Source: Streptomyces noursei | GTDB lineage: Bacteria; Actinomycetota; Actinomycetes; Streptomycetales; Streptomycetaceae | DNA: 64,000 nucleotides | Reading direction: 5' to 3' | NCBI RefSeq assembly: GCF_001646665.1 | Contig: NZ_LWBU01000091.1 | Location: 180,294-244,293, forward strand | Shown: positions 8,695-18,102 of the stretch, in pieces | Position numbering within the stretch: position 1 is the first letter of the stretch | How the letters are laid out: each line of letters opens with the position of its first letter | Notes under the pieces: generated by a model | The model's database searches: none | Told to the model about the DNA's origin: nothing | The model's input: only the letters and a program-made list of their open reading frames with translations | Translations under genes and position numbers: made by a program

Positions 8695-9408
8695 TCAGGC
8701 GAGACCCGCGACCAGATCCGCGACCGACTTGCGCCGGCCGGTGTAGAAGGGGACCTCTTCCCGTACGTGCATCCGCGCCTCGGAGGCGCGCAGGTGACGC
8801 ATCAGGTCGACGATCCGGTACAGCTCGTCCGCCTCGAAGGCGAGGATCCACTCGTAGTCGCCCAGGGAGAAGGAGGCGACCGTGTTGGCGCGCACGTCCG
8901 GGAAGCCGCGGGCCATCTTGCCGTGGTCGGCGAGCATCCGGCGCCGGTCCTCGTCGGGCAGCAGGTACCAGTCGTAGGAGCGCACGAAGGGGTACACCGA
9001 GACGTAGTCCCGCGGCGTCTCGTCGGCGAGGAACGCCGGGATGTGCGACCGGTTGAACTCGGCCGGGCGGTGCAGCGCCATGTTCGACCACACCGGCTCC
9101 AGAGCGCGGCCCAGCCTCGTGCGGCGGAAGAGGTTGTACGCCTCCTGGAGCGCGTCCGAGGTCTCGGCGTGCCACCAGATCATCAGGTCGGCGTCGGCGC
9201 GCAGGCCGGACACGTCGTACGTGCCGCGGACGGTGACGTCCTTGGCGGCGAGCTGGTCGAAGAGTTCCTGGACCTCGTCGGCACAGCCGGTCCGGTCCTC
9301 GGGCAGGACGTCGCGCAGCTTGAAGACGGACCACAGGGTGTAGCGGATGACCTCGTTGAGGTCCTTCGCCTTCTTACCGGCGTTCGGGATCTTTTCGGGC
9401 GCACTCAT
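8695..9408 (-). CDS. chdC: Coproheme decarboxylase (HemQ)
   Basis: This 237-residue protein is the actinobacterial chlorite-dismutase-fold coproheme decarboxylase. It converts iron-coproporphyrin III to heme b using peroxide, the last step of the coproporphyrin-dependent pathway. Recognisable segments are the N-terminal [11 protein letters not shown], the [13 protein letters not shown] region and [10 protein letters not shown], whose His is the likely proximal heme ligand. The ATG start lies 4 nt after the stop of the upstream oxidase gene, so the two are one operon carrying adjacent steps of heme synthesis. Confidence 0.95.
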   Translation of the reverse strand: MSAPEKIPNAGKKAKDLNEVIRYTLWSVFKLRDVLPEDRTGCADEVQELFDQLAAKDVTVRGTYDVSGLRADADLMIWWHAETSDALQEAYNLFRRTRLGRALEPVWSNMALHRPAEFNRSHIPAFLADETPRDYVSVYPFVRSYDWYLLPDEDRRRMLADHGKMARGFPDVRANTVASFSLGDYEWILAFEADELYRIVDLMRHLRASEARMHVREEVPFYTGRRKSVADLVAGLA

Positions 9409-9412
9409 AGGG

Positions 9413-10861
9413 CTATTCTCGCTCGTCGCTCTGGGTGCCTTGCGCCAGGGTGGGCGTGGCGATGATCTCGTCGGCGGCGCGCCGTGCGTCGGCGATGGTC
9501 GCGGGGATGCCGACGCCGTCGTAGGCGGCCCCGCAGACCCGCAGACCGGGCAGCTTGGCGACGGCGTCCCGGATGCGGGCGACCCTGGCGAGGTGGCCGA
9601 CGGGGTACTGCGGCAGGCCGCCGATCCAGCGGGTGACCTCGGTGGCGACGGGGCGGGCGGTCAGTCCGACGGCCTCCCGGAGGTCGGTCAGGGACACCGA
9701 GACGAGGTCGGCGTCCTCGCGGTGCAGGTGCTCCTCCTCGCCGTACCGGCCGACGGAGGTGCGCAGGACGACGAGGTCGCCCGCGGCCTCGTCGGTCCAC
9801 CTCCACTTGCGGGTAGAGAAGGTGGACGCCTTGATGGTGCGGCCGTCGACGGGCGGGACCAGGAAGCCGGAGCCGGCGGGCAGTACCCCCTCGGCCTCCG
9901 TGCGGCGGAAGGCGAGGGTGACCAGGGCCATGGACGCGTACTCGACGGCGGCCAGTTCGGCGGCGGCGGCCGGGGACTCGGCGGCGAGCAGTTCGGAGGC
10001 GGACCAGGCCGGGGTCGCGACGATCACGGCGTCGGCGTGCAGGACGCGCGTCCCGGTGCGGACGTCCCAGCCGCGCCCCGCGGTCCGGGTGAGGGCGTGG
10101 ACGGGCGCGTCGGTGAGGATCTCGCCGCCCCGCGCGGTGATGGCGGCGGCGACCGCGCCGGGGAGCGTGCCGATGCCGCCCGCGATACCCATGAAGGCGG
10201 GGCCGGTCTGCTGCGCGCCCGCCCGCTGGAGGGAGCGGACGGCGTCGGTGAGGGTGGCGTGGGCGCGGGCGGCCTCGAAGAGTTTCGGTACGGCGGCGCG
10301 CATCGAGATGGCGTAGGCGTCGCCCGCGTACACCCCGCCCAGGAGCGGTTCGACGAGCCGGTCGACGACCTCGCGGCCGAGCCGGTCGGCGACGTGGCGG
10401 CCGACGGCCACGTCGTCGCCGAGGGCCGCCGGGTCGATGGGGGGCAGGTCCCGCTCGCGCTCGATGCGGGCCAGGCCCTCGGGGGACAGCAGTGAGCCGA
10501 GGGCGGCGGCGTCGCCGGGGACGCCCATGACGTGCCCCTTGGGCATCGGGCGGAGCGCGCCCCGGGTCCAGACGGCGGCGCTGGTGGTGGCGGGCGGCTG
10601 GAGGCGGTCGCCGAGGCCGACCTCGCGGGCCAGGTCGGTCGCCTCGGGGCGGCGGGCCAGCATGGACTCGGCGCCGAGGTCCACGGGCGCGCCCGCGATC
10701 TCGCCGGTGTGCAGTTTGCCGCCGAGCCGGGTGGTGGCCTCCAGCAGGGTCACGCGCCGCCCGGCGGTGACCAACCGGTGGGCGGCGGCGAGGCCGGCGA
10801 TCCCGCCGCCGATGACGACGACGTGGCCGCTGCTGGAGGTGGCGCCTGTGTCCGCGTTCAT
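9413..10861 (-). CDS. hemY: Protoporphyrinogen/coproporphyrinogen oxidase
   Basis: This 482-residue FAD enzyme of the HemY/CgoX family oxidises coproporphyrinogen III (or protoporphyrinogen IX) to the porphyrin. The N-terminal dinucleotide motif [17 protein letters not shown] (about 14-30) and the following [14 protein letters not shown] bind FAD. The C-terminal FAD-contact region [14 protein letters not shown] is present. In actinobacteria this family works in the coproporphyrin branch, consistent with chdC immediately downstream. The ATG at 10861 faces the divergent lipoprotein gene across a 125-bp promoter region. Confidence 0.93.
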   Translation of the reverse strand: MNADTGATSSSGHVVVIGGGIAGLAAAHRLVTAGRRVTLLEATTRLGGKLHTGEIAGAPVDLGAESMLARRPEATDLAREVGLGDRLQPPATTSAAVWTRGALRPMPKGHVMGVPGDAAALGSLLSPEGLARIERERDLPPIDPAALGDDVAVGRHVADRLGREVVDRLVEPLLGGVYAGDAYAISMRAAVPKLFEAARAHATLTDAVRSLQRAGAQQTGPAFMGIAGGIGTLPGAVAAAITARGGEILTDAPVHALTRTAGRGWDVRTGTRVLHADAVIVATPAWSASELLAAESPAAAAELAAVEYASMALVTLAFRRTEAEGVLPAGSGFLVPPVDGRTIKASTFSTRKWRWTDEAAGDLVVLRTSVGRYGEEEHLHREDADLVSVSLTDLREAVGLTARPVATEVTRWIGGLPQYPVGHLARVARIRDAVAKLPGLRVCGAAYDGVGIPATIADARRAADEIIATPTLAQGTQSDERE

Positions 10862-10986
10862 GTCCCCACTCTCTCAAACCCCGTTCCGAGTCCCGACCGT
10901 GACCGGTTCGTGAGCCGTGGACCGGCAACCGGCCGGGTGCTCCGCACGTCCAACAGGCACACAGTGCCAGGGAAACCGGGGGGATC

Positions 10987-11976
10987 ATGCGCACATCTCG
11001 TCATCATCGGCTCGCGGTCGTGCTGCTCGCCGCGTCGCTCGCCCTCGCGGGGTGCGGGGCGTCGGACGACGACCGGGCCGCGGGGAGCGAGAAGGCCGCC
11101 GACGGCCGGCCGGGCCCGGGGTACGCGGCGGACGGGTCGGGCGCGGACGGGAAGGCGTCCGACGGGACCGGGTCGGACGGGACCGGGTCGGACGGGACCG
11201 GGTCGGACGGGACCGGGTCGGACGCGAAGGCCGGCCCGGCGGCCACCGCCGCGCCGGAACAGCGGCAGCGGCAGCACGTGATCCGCACGGCGGTGCTGTC
11301 CGTGGAGGTCGCGGACGCCACGGCGGCGCTGGCGAAGGCGCGGGCGGTGACGGAGGCGGCGGGCGGCCATGTCGCCGACGAGACGACGGAGCGCGTCGAC
11401 GACGACCACGTCACCTCGCAGATCGTGCTGCGCGTGCCGCAGTCCGCGTACGACGCGACGCTGAAGGAGCTCGCGGGCGCCGGGAAGCTGCTGTCACGCA
11501 AGGCGGCGGCCGAGGACGTCACCGACCAGGTGGTCGACGTGGAGAGCCGGATCGCCACCCAGCGGGCGAGCGTCGCGCGGGTGCGGGAGCTGATGGACCG
11601 GGCGACGAAGCTGAGCGACGTGGTGACCCTGGAGGGCCAGCTGAGCAGTAGGCAGGCGGACCTGGAGGCGCTGCTGGCCAAGCAGGCGGCGCTGAAGGAC
11701 CGTACGGCGCTGGCGACGATCACGCTGCACCTGAACGAGCGCGAGAGGCCCGCCGCCGAGCCGGAGGACGACGGCCCCGGCTTCGGTGACGCGCTGAGCG
11801 GCGGTTGGAACGCGCTGGTGTCGACGGCGAAGTGGGCCGCGATCGTGCTGCTGGCGGTGGCGCCGTGGGCGGCGGTGCTCCTCGTGGGGTACGCCGGGTG
11901 GCGGTGGCTGGTCCGGCCGCGGACGGCCCGGCGGCGGACGGCGGAACGGGCGGATTCGGGGGATGCCGCGTCGTAG
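10987..11976 (+). CDS. DUF4349 lipoprotein
   Basis: This 329-residue protein starts with a lipoprotein signal peptide ending in the lipobox LAGC (Cys23). A low-complexity linker with repeated GTGSD units (about 55-80) leads to a DUF4349 domain (about 95-250) with long heptad-like helices, and a C-terminal membrane helix (about 283-305, IVLLAVAPWAAVLLVGY) ends in a basic tail. It is therefore held at the outer face of the membrane by both ends. DUF4349 has no assigned activity; the coiled coil suggests oligomerisation. The start is the first ATG after the divergent promoter. Confidence 0.88.
   Translation: MRTSRHHRLAVVLLAASLALAGCGASDDDRAAGSEKAADGRPGPGYAADGSGADGKASDGTGSDGTGSDGTGSDGTGSDAKAGPAATAAPEQRQRQHVIRTAVLSVEVADATAALAKARAVTEAAGGHVADETTERVDDDHVTSQIVLRVPQSAYDATLKELAGAGKLLSRKAAAEDVTDQVVDVESRIATQRASVARVRELMDRATKLSDVVTLEGQLSSRQADLEALLAKQAALKDRTALATITLHLNERERPAAEPEDDGPGFGDALSGGWNALVSTAKWAAIVLLAVAPWAAVLLVGYAGWRWLVRPRTARRRTAERADSGDAAS
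11161..11220 (+). repeat. 15-bp tandem repeat, 4 copies, in lipoprotein linker
   Basis: Four exact copies of GACGGGACCGGGTCG lie in frame in the DUF4349 gene and encode DGTGS units of the surface linker. The unit just before them is a diverged copy. Copy-number change would alter linker length without a frameshift. Confidence 0.95.
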
Positions 11977-11986
11977 CGTGTTCCGC

Positions 11987-13384
11987 ATGGGACAGCTGGG
12001 ACGAGAACGACTGTTGATCATCGGTGGGGACGCGGCGGGCATGTCCGCCGCGTCCCAGGCGCGCCGGCTGAAGGGGCCGGAGGAGCTGGAGATCGTCGCG
12101 TTCGAGCGGGGGCACTTCACCTCGTACTCGGCGTGCGGGATCCCGTACTGGGTCGGCGGTGACGTCGACGGGCCGGACCGGCTCGTCGCCCGCACCCCGG
12201 AGCAGCACCGGGAGCGCGGCATCGACCTGCGGCTGCGCACCGAGGTGACCGGGATCGACGTGGACCGCGGCCGGGTGCGGGTCCGGGACGTGGCGTCGGG
12301 CGGCGAGTCGTGGGAGGGCTACGACCGGCTGGTGATCGCGACCGGCGCCCGTCCGGTGCGGCCGTCCCTGCCGGGGGTCGACGCGGCGGGCGTGCACGGG
12401 GTGCAGACGCTGGACGACGGGCAGGCCCTGCTGGACACGCTGAGCGGCCTCAACGGCACCCCCGGGCGGCGCGCGGTCGTGGTGGGCGCCGGGTACATCG
12501 GGGTGGAGATGGCGGAGGCGCTGCTCACCCGCGGGTACGAGGTGACCGTGCTGAACCGTGGCGAGGAGCCGATGTCCACGCTCGACGCGGACATGGGGCG
12601 GCTGGTGCGGGAGGCCATGGACGGCCTGGGCATCACCACGGTCGGCGGCGCGGAGGTGACGGCGTTCCGGACGGACGGCGAGGGCCGGGTGCGGGCGGTG
12701 GCCACGCGGGACGCGGAGTACCCGGCGGACGTCGTGGTGCTGGGCATGGGCGTGGAACCGGAGACCACGCTGGCGCGTGAGGCCGGGCTGCCGCTCGGCA
12801 CGTACGGCGGTCTGCTCACCGACCTGTCGATGCGGGTGCGCGGCCGCGAGGAGATCTGGGCGGGCGGCGACTGCGTCGAGGTGCTGGACCTGGTCTCGGG
12901 CCGGGAGCGGCACATACCGCTGGGCACGCACGCCAACAAGCACGGTCAGGTCATCGGCTCCAACGTGGCCGGGGGGTACGGCACGTTCCCCGGTGTCGTG
13001 GGGACGGCGGTCAGCAAGGTGTGCTCGCTGGAGATCGCCCGCACGGGACTGCGGGAGAAGGACGCGGAGGCGGTGGGGCTGCGGTTCGTGACGGTGACGG
13101 TCGAGTCGACCAGCCGGGCCGGCTACTACCCGGGGGCGGCGCCGATGACGGTCAAGATGCTGGCCGAGCGCCGGACGGGCCGGCTGCTGGGCTGTCAGAT
13201 CGTGGGCCGCGAGGGCGCCGCGAAGCGGGTGGACATCGCGGCGGTGGCGCTGACCGCCGGGATGACGGTCGAGCAGATCACCGCCCTGGACCTGGGCTAC
13301 GCCCCGCCGTTCTCCCCGGTCTGGGACCCGGTCCAGGTCGCGGCGCGCAAGGCGGTGGCGGCGGTCCGCAGGGCGGGCGCCTAG
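11987..13384 (+). CDS. FAD-dependent disulfide reductase, CoA-disulfide-reductase-like
   Basis: This 465-residue pyridine nucleotide-disulfide oxidoreductase has an FAD motif at its N-terminus (LLIIGGDAAGMSAASQA), an NAD(P)H motif near the middle (VVVGAGYIGVEMAEALL) and a C-terminal dimerisation domain. The segment YSACGIPYW carries a single cysteine, as in CoA-disulfide reductases and NADH oxidases, rather than a CxxxxC pair. A low-molecular-weight thiol or persulfide is thus the likely substrate, but this is inference. ATG 11987 lies 10 nt after the lipoprotein stop; an ATG at 11963 inside that gene is possible but less likely. Confidence 0.85.
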   Translation: MGQLGRERLLIIGGDAAGMSAASQARRLKGPEELEIVAFERGHFTSYSACGIPYWVGGDVDGPDRLVARTPEQHRERGIDLRLRTEVTGIDVDRGRVRVRDVASGGESWEGYDRLVIATGARPVRPSLPGVDAAGVHGVQTLDDGQALLDTLSGLNGTPGRRAVVVGAGYIGVEMAEALLTRGYEVTVLNRGEEPMSTLDADMGRLVREAMDGLGITTVGGAEVTAFRTDGEGRVRAVATRDAEYPADVVVLGMGVEPETTLAREAGLPLGTYGGLLTDLSMRVRGREEIWAGGDCVEVLDLVSGRERHIPLGTHANKHGQVIGSNVAGGYGTFPGVVGTAVSKVCSLEIARTGLREKDAEAVGLRFVTVTVESTSRAGYYPGAAPMTVKMLAERRTGRLLGCQIVGREGAAKRVDIAAVALTAGMTVEQITALDLGYAPPFSPVWDPVQVAARKAVAAVRRAGA

Positions 13385-13491
13385 GGGGCGGCGCGGCCGG
13401 CGCCGGCCCGCCGGACGGGTCACCGCTGGGGGTGCCGTTCGGCGGGGCGGGCCGGATCGCGTCGGGGGCGCCGCCGTCCGGTGGGGCGGGG

Positions 13492-14556
13492 TCAGCGCGC
13501 GGTGCGGGTGTGGACGTGGTCGACCAGGCGGGTCAGGGCGTCGGGGTCGGTGGTCGGCAGGACGCCGTGGCCGAGGTTGAAGATGTGTCCCTCCAGCCCG
13601 GCGGCGGCGTCCAGCACCTCGCGGGTCTTGGCCTCGACCGCCTCGGGGGTGGAGAAGAGCACGGCCGGGTCGAGGTTGCCCTGGAGCGCCTTGCCGGGGC
13701 CGACGCGCCGGGCGGCCTCGTCGAGCGGGACGCGCCAGTCGACGCCGACGACGTCGGCGCCCGCCTCGCCCATGAGGCCGAGCAGCTCGCCCGTACCGAC
13801 GCCGAAGTGGATGCGCGGCACGCCGTACCGCTCCACCTCGCGGAACACCTTCGCGGAGGCGGGCATCACCGAGCGGCGGTAGTCGGCGGGGGCGAGGGCG
13901 CCGACCCAGGAGTCGAAGAGCTGGACGGCGGAGGCGCCGGCCTCGATCTGCACCTTCAGGAAGGCGGAGGTGATGTCGGCGAGCCGGTCCAGCAGGTCGG
14001 CCCACAGCTCGGGGTCGCCGTACATGAGGGCCTTGGTGTGCTCGTGGTTGCGCGACGGGCCGCCCTCGACGAGGTAGCTCGCCAGGGTGAAGGGCGCGCC
14101 CGCGAAGCCGATCAGCGGGGTGGTGCCCAGCTCGCCGGTGAGCATCCCGATGGCCTCGGTGACGTAGCGGACGTCGTCGGGCGTCAGGGCGCGCAGCCGG
14201 TCGAGGTCGGCGCGGGAGCGGATGGGCTCGGCGACGACGGGCCCGACGCCCGGCTTGATGTCGAGGTCGACGCCGATGGCCTTGAGGGGGACGACGATGT
14301 CGCTGAAGAAGATCGCGGCGTCGACCTTGTGCCGCCGTACCGGCTGGAGGGTGATCTCCGTGACCAGCTCGGGCCGCATGCACGACTCCAGCATGGGGAT
14401 GCCTTCACGGACCTTCAGGTACTCGGGCAGCGACCGTCCCGCCTGCCGCATGAACCACACGGGAGTGTGCGGCACGGGCTCGCGCCGGCACGCCTTCAGG
14501 AACGCGGAGTCGTAGGTCTTCGTCTGCTGGCCCGAAGGGCTGTCAATGGCACTCAC
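13492..14556 (-). CDS. hemE: Uroporphyrinogen decarboxylase
   Basis: This 354-residue enzyme decarboxylates uroporphyrinogen III to coproporphyrinogen III. The N-terminal family signature [15 protein letters not shown] and the catalytic-site segment [15 protein letters not shown] (here [15 protein letters not shown]) are intact. The GTG at 14556 gives [19 protein letters not shown]; the upstream in-frame extension overlaps the divergent promoter and is rejected. Together with the oxidase and chdC to the left it puts three heme-pathway genes within 6 kb, although hemE is in its own transcription unit. Confidence 0.96.
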   Translation of the reverse strand: MSAIDSPSGQQTKTYDSAFLKACRREPVPHTPVWFMRQAGRSLPEYLKVREGIPMLESCMRPELVTEITLQPVRRHKVDAAIFFSDIVVPLKAIGVDLDIKPGVGPVVAEPIRSRADLDRLRALTPDDVRYVTEAIGMLTGELGTTPLIGFAGAPFTLASYLVEGGPSRNHEHTKALMYGDPELWADLLDRLADITSAFLKVQIEAGASAVQLFDSWVGALAPADYRRSVMPASAKVFREVERYGVPRIHFGVGTGELLGLMGEAGADVVGVDWRVPLDEAARRVGPGKALQGNLDPAVLFSTPEAVEAKTREVLDAAAGLEGHIFNLGHGVLPTTDPDALTRLVDHVHTRTAR

Positions 14557-14647
14557 GCCCAGAATCTTCGCATGTACGGCCAAGCGGCTGGCGTGGTGCG
14601 GGTGTCTCTCCCTGCACGGGGGCGTCCTTCCGCCTACTCTTCCCCGC

Positions 14648-15322
14648 ATGGCTGCGGCTCAGGGACAGTTCTCCGATCACTCCGACGACGCCGAAGGAAC
14701 GACCGACAGGGAGGGTACGTCCGTCCCGCCCGCCTTCCGGCTGGCGGTGGACGCGCTGCGCGGGGCGCGGTTGCGGCCGGAGCTCGAGGTGGAACCGTCC
14801 CGGCCTCCGCAGCGGCTGGCCCCGTACGCGTACGCCCTGGAGGCGGCGGTGGTCGAGGACGACGAGGACCTGGCGGACGGTCGCCTGGTGCTGCTGCACG
14901 ACCCGGCCGGCCACGAGGCCTGGAAGGGCACCTTCCGCCTGGTGACGCTGGTGCGCGCGGAGCTGGAGCCGGAGATGGCGGCGGATCCGCTGCTGCCCGA
15001 GGTGTCCTGGTCGTGGCTGACGGGCGCGCTGGAGGCGCGGGGCCTTCCGTTCGAGGAGGCTTCGGGCACCGTCACCCGTGCGGGGTCTCACTACTTCGGT
15101 GGACTCTCGGACCGCCGCCCGGCGACGCAGATCGAGATCCGGGCGTCCTGGACGCCGCGCGAGGGCCGGGGCGGGGTGCCGGACACGGGTGCGCACCTGG
15201 CCGCCTGGTGCGACCTGCTGTGCCAGATCGGCGGCCTTCCGCCGTCCGGGCCGGGGCCTCTGGACGCCGGTTCGGCGGCCGTGGTCTCGCTCCCCCAGCG
15301 CCGCGGTCCGCAGCACCCGTAG
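14648..15322 (+). CDS. DUF3000 family protein
   Basis: This 224-residue cytoplasmic protein belongs to DUF3000, an actinobacterial family of unknown function usually found next to hemE. Visible conserved parts are [17 protein letters not shown] near the N-terminus, the central [14 protein letters not shown] and the segment [22 protein letters not shown]. The ATG at 14648 follows the divergent promoter shared with hemE, 91 bp between starts. No catalytic motif is apparent. Confidence 0.85.
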   Translation: MAAAQGQFSDHSDDAEGTTDREGTSVPPAFRLAVDALRGARLRPELEVEPSRPPQRLAPYAYALEAAVVEDDEDLADGRLVLLHDPAGHEAWKGTFRLVTLVRAELEPEMAADPLLPEVSWSWLTGALEARGLPFEEASGTVTRAGSHYFGGLSDRRPATQIEIRASWTPREGRGGVPDTGAHLAAWCDLLCQIGGLPPSGPGPLDAGSAAVVSLPQRRGPQHP

Positions 15323-15764
15323 CGCTCTGTCCTCCCCGTCCTTCCCCGCTTTCCCGGGCTCCCCGCCCTCTCCGCCCGCCCCGGGCCGGTCGCCCGCCGT
15401 GGTGACCCGCCCGGGGCGCGGTGCTCCGTGCCGGGTCAGCGCCGCGGCCGGTACCCCGGGGGTCCTCCGCCGCGGCCCCGGTCGCCGTACGCCCGGGAAT
15501 TCCGCCCCGGCCCCGGTGTCCCTCGTGCGGGCGAGCGGTGCCCGGGGGGCGCGTTCCGATGATCGGTAGGCGCCCCGCGCGGAACGGGGCGCTCGTAGGA
15601 TGATCGATCGCCCGTCCGAATTGCCCCAATTGTTACTCACTAAATCGTGATCTTCCCCTAAAGGCGGGCCCCTGGGCTGCCGAAGAGGTCTGTGACCCTT
15701 CAAACACGGTTCGCCCGGCTACTTCCCCGAGCCGGCTGTGTCCCCCACCTTCCCAGGAGGCCTG
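15323..15764. other. Intergenic region upstream of response regulator
   Basis: This 442-bp stretch holds no supportable gene. It contains a hairpin at 15570-15592 (GCGCCCCG, 7-nt loop, CGGGGCGC) and an AT-rich island at about 15615-15665, which is unusual for this genome and is the probable promoter zone of the response regulator. I cannot place -35 and -10 boxes with confidence. AGGAGG at 15755-15760 is the ribosome site. Confidence 0.5.
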
Positions 15765-16430
15765 GTGTCCGTTCTCCTCGAGCAGCCCGCAAGCCTGGTC
15801 GCCTACCGCCCGAACAAGCCGACGGCCATGGTCGTCGTGGCCGACCCGCGCGTCCGTTCCACCGTCACCCGCCACCTGTGGGCTCTCGGAGTGCGTGACG
15901 TCATCGAGGCGTCGTCCATCGCGGAGGCTCGTCCCCGCGTCGGCAGCCCGCGCGACATCTGCGTTGCCGACGTCCACCTGCCCGACGGCTCCGGGCTCAC
16001 CCTGCTGTCCGAGACCCGTGCCGCCGGCTGGCCCAACGGGCTCGCCCTCTCGGCGGCCGACGACATCGGCGCCGTGCGCAACGCCCTCGCCGGGGGCGTC
16101 AAGGGCTACGTCGTCACCGGTACCCGCACGAACATCGGCCACCCCACCCGGCCCGGCGCCGCCCCCATCGGCGCCGCGGCCGCGCGGCTCGGCCACCGCC
16201 GCCCCCCGGGTGCCCCGAGCCACCCGGGCGGCTACCGGGAGCTCTCCGGCCGCGAGGTCGAGGTGCTCCGGCTCGTCGCCGAGGGCCAGTCCAACAAGGC
16301 CATCGGCGTGTCGATGGGCCTGTCCGCGCTGACCGTCAAGAGCCACCTGGCGCGCATCGCCCGCAAGCTCGGCACCGGCGACCGCGCCGGGATGGTCGCC
16401 GTGGCGCTGCGCACCGGAATCATCCACTGA
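15765..16430 (+). CDS. Orphan LuxR-type response regulator
   Basis: This 221-residue protein has a receiver domain (about 20-125) and a C-terminal LuxR/NarL helix-turn-helix (about 158-221, starting YRELSGREVEVLRLVAEGQSNKAIG). The phosphoacceptor candidate is Asp69 (CVADVHLPDGSG), with Ser96 and Lys113 as conserved switch residues; one acidic residue of the usual pair (Asp27) is visible. No histidine kinase gene is adjacent. The GTG at 15765 gives MSVLLEQPASLVAYRPNKP, which I recall as a highly conserved Streptomyces N-terminus; AGGAGG is only 4 nt upstream, and GTG 15738 is an alternative. A perfect palindrome follows the stop. Confidence 0.88.
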   Translation: MSVLLEQPASLVAYRPNKPTAMVVVADPRVRSTVTRHLWALGVRDVIEASSIAEARPRVGSPRDICVADVHLPDGSGLTLLSETRAAGWPNGLALSAADDIGAVRNALAGGVKGYVVTGTRTNIGHPTRPGAAPIGAAAARLGHRRPPGAPSHPGGYRELSGREVEVLRLVAEGQSNKAIGVSMGLSALTVKSHLARIARKLGTGDRAGMVAVALRTGIIH

Positions 16431-16449
16431 CCCTGTCCACTCCGCCCCC

Positions 16450-16483
16450 GCGCCCGTCGACGGAACGTTCCGTCGACGGGCGC
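16450..16483. terminator. 34-bp perfect palindrome after response regulator
   Basis: Two 17-nt arms (GCGCCCGTCGACGGAAC and its complement) meet without a spacer. It lies 20 nt after the response-regulator stop and 27 nt before the RNase D start. It is best read as a terminator, although a palindrome without a loop could also be a protein-binding site. Confidence 0.6.
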
Positions 16484-16509
16484 CCGCCGTTCACGGATAC
16501 CCTTGACAG

Positions 16510-17805
16510 GTGACCGACGCCCAAGAGACCGCAGCGAAGACAGCACTGCGCACCACCGGGGGCGGCCCTCCGGACGACGGCGTCGCAGACGGCGTGACCG
16601 AAGAGACGCCCATCCCCCTGCTGGAGCCCCGTGAGGGCATCCCGCCCGTGGTGGCCGACGAGCACGCCCTGGCCGAGGTGATCGCCGCCTTCGCGAGCGG
16701 CACCGGCCCCGTCGCCGTCGACGCCGAGCGCGCCTCGGGCTACCGCTACGGCCAGCGGGCCTACCTGGTGCAGCTGCGCCGCGAGGGCGCGGGCAGCGCG
16801 CTGATCGACCCCGTGGGCTGCCCCGACCTGTCCGGGCTCGGCGCGGCCCTGGCGGGAGCCGAGTGGATCCTGCACGCCGCCACCCAGGACCTGCCGTGCC
16901 TGCGCGAAATAGGCATGGTGCCGACCCGGCTGTTCGACACCGAGCTGGCCGGCCGCCTCGCGGGCTTCCCGCGCGTCGGTCTCGGCGCGATGGTCGAGTC
17001 GGTGCTGGGGTACGCCCTGGAGAAGGGCCACTCCGCGGTGGACTGGTCCACCCGCCCGCTGCCCGAGCCCTGGCTCCGGTACGCCGCGCTGGACGTGGAG
17101 CTCCTCGTCGACCTGCGGGACGCGCTGGAGAAGGAGCTGGACCGGCAGGGCAAGCTGGAGTGGGCGTACCAGGAGTTCGACGCGATCGCCGCCGCTCCGC
17201 CGCCCCCGCCGCGCAAGGACCCCTGGCGCCGGACCTCCGGCATGCACAAGGTCCGCCGGCGCCGCCAGATGGCGGTCGTGCGGGAGCTGTGGACCGCCCG
17301 CGACCGGATCGCCCAGCGGCGCGACGTGTCGCCGGGCAAGGTGCTCAGCGACGCGGCGATCGTCGAGGCCGCCCTGGCGCTCCCGGCCGACGTGCAGGCG
17401 CTCACCGCGCTGCCCGGCTTCGGGCACCGCATGGGCCGTCGCCAGCTGGAGCAGTGGCAGGCCGCGGTGGACCGGGCCAAGGCGCTGCCGGACGCAGAGC
17501 TGCCGCAGCCGGGCCAGCAGGTGCAGGGCCCGCCGCCGCCGCGCGCCTGGGCGGACAAGGACCCGGTCGCCGCCGCACGGCTCTCCGCGGCACGCTCGGC
17601 GATCTCGGCGCTCGCCGAGTCGCTGAACCTCCCGCCGGAGAACCTGATCACACCGGACACGGTGCGGCGGGTGTGCTGGGAGCCGCCCGCCGACCTCACG
17701 GCCCACACGGTGACGGGCGCGCTCGCCGGGTACGGGGCGCGGCCCTGGCAGATCGAGCAGGTCACCCCGGTGCTGCTGGCGGCACTGGCGTCCGCCAAGG
17801 CCTGA
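16510..17805 (+). CDS. rnd: Ribonuclease D with HRDC domain
   Basis: This 431-residue protein is a 3'-5' exoribonuclease of the DEDD-y type, acting on tRNA precursors and structured RNA. The catalytic residues can be placed at Asp71 and Glu73 (DAERASGY), Asp127 (ATQDLPCL), and Tyr191/Asp195 (YAALDVELL). An HRDC nucleic-acid-binding domain follows (about 235-320). The C-terminal extension after about 330 is actinobacterial. The GTG start at 16510 follows the palindrome directly. A good stem-loop terminator comes right after the stop. Confidence 0.93.
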   Translation: MTDAQETAAKTALRTTGGGPPDDGVADGVTEETPIPLLEPREGIPPVVADEHALAEVIAAFASGTGPVAVDAERASGYRYGQRAYLVQLRREGAGSALIDPVGCPDLSGLGAALAGAEWILHAATQDLPCLREIGMVPTRLFDTELAGRLAGFPRVGLGAMVESVLGYALEKGHSAVDWSTRPLPEPWLRYAALDVELLVDLRDALEKELDRQGKLEWAYQEFDAIAAAPPPPPRKDPWRRTSGMHKVRRRRQMAVVRELWTARDRIAQRRDVSPGKVLSDAAIVEAALALPADVQALTALPGFGHRMGRRQLEQWQAAVDRAKALPDAELPQPGQQVQGPPPPRAWADKDPVAAARLSAARSAISALAESLNLPPENLITPDTVRRVCWEPPADLTAHTVTGALAGYGARPWQIEQVTPVLLAALASAKA

Positions 17806-17814
17806 CGCACCGGA

Positions 17815-17842
17815 AGCCCCCGGCCGTTCCCGGCCGGGGGCT
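17815..17842 (+). terminator. Stem-loop terminator after rnd
   Basis: A perfect 12-bp stem (AGCCCCCGGCCG and its complement) with loop TTCC lies 10 nt after the RNase D stop. Confidence 0.8.
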
Positions 17843-18012
17843 CTCGCGTACCCGGGGCCTATGGGGCCGGGCATCGGGATCCGTTCTGCCGGCGCGGTCC
17901 GGGGCGTCATGTCCCGGCCGGGCCGGGCCGGGCGCCCGCGGCGGGGTACGCCACGCGGGGCGACCGGGGGTGTGACGTTCGACGCTCCGGGCGGGGGGAC
18001 TGTGCAGTCTGG

Positions 18013-18022
18013 TTACCCGTAA
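18013..18022 (+). promoter_or_regulatory. Short inverted repeat in front of the beta-oxidation operon
   Basis: TTACCCGTAA is an inverted repeat (TTAC, 2 nt, GTAA) 80 bp upstream of the thiolase start, next to a TAGCAT that could be a -10 box. It may be an operator for a fatty-acid-responsive TetR or GntR regulator. The repeat is short and the assignment weak. Confidence 0.3.
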
Positions 18023-18102
18023 GTAGCATGGGGCGTACAAGCGCGCGCTTAGCCGCGTGCAGCAGCAGTGCAGTGCCATCCCGCACCTGGAGGAGAGCCA
18101 TC

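Noticed and set aside
13395..13408. 14-bp palindrome GGCCGGCGCCGGCC after the flavoprotein gene
   Set aside because: It could help terminate transcription, but such short GC palindromes occur often by chance at this base composition, and its stem has no loop.
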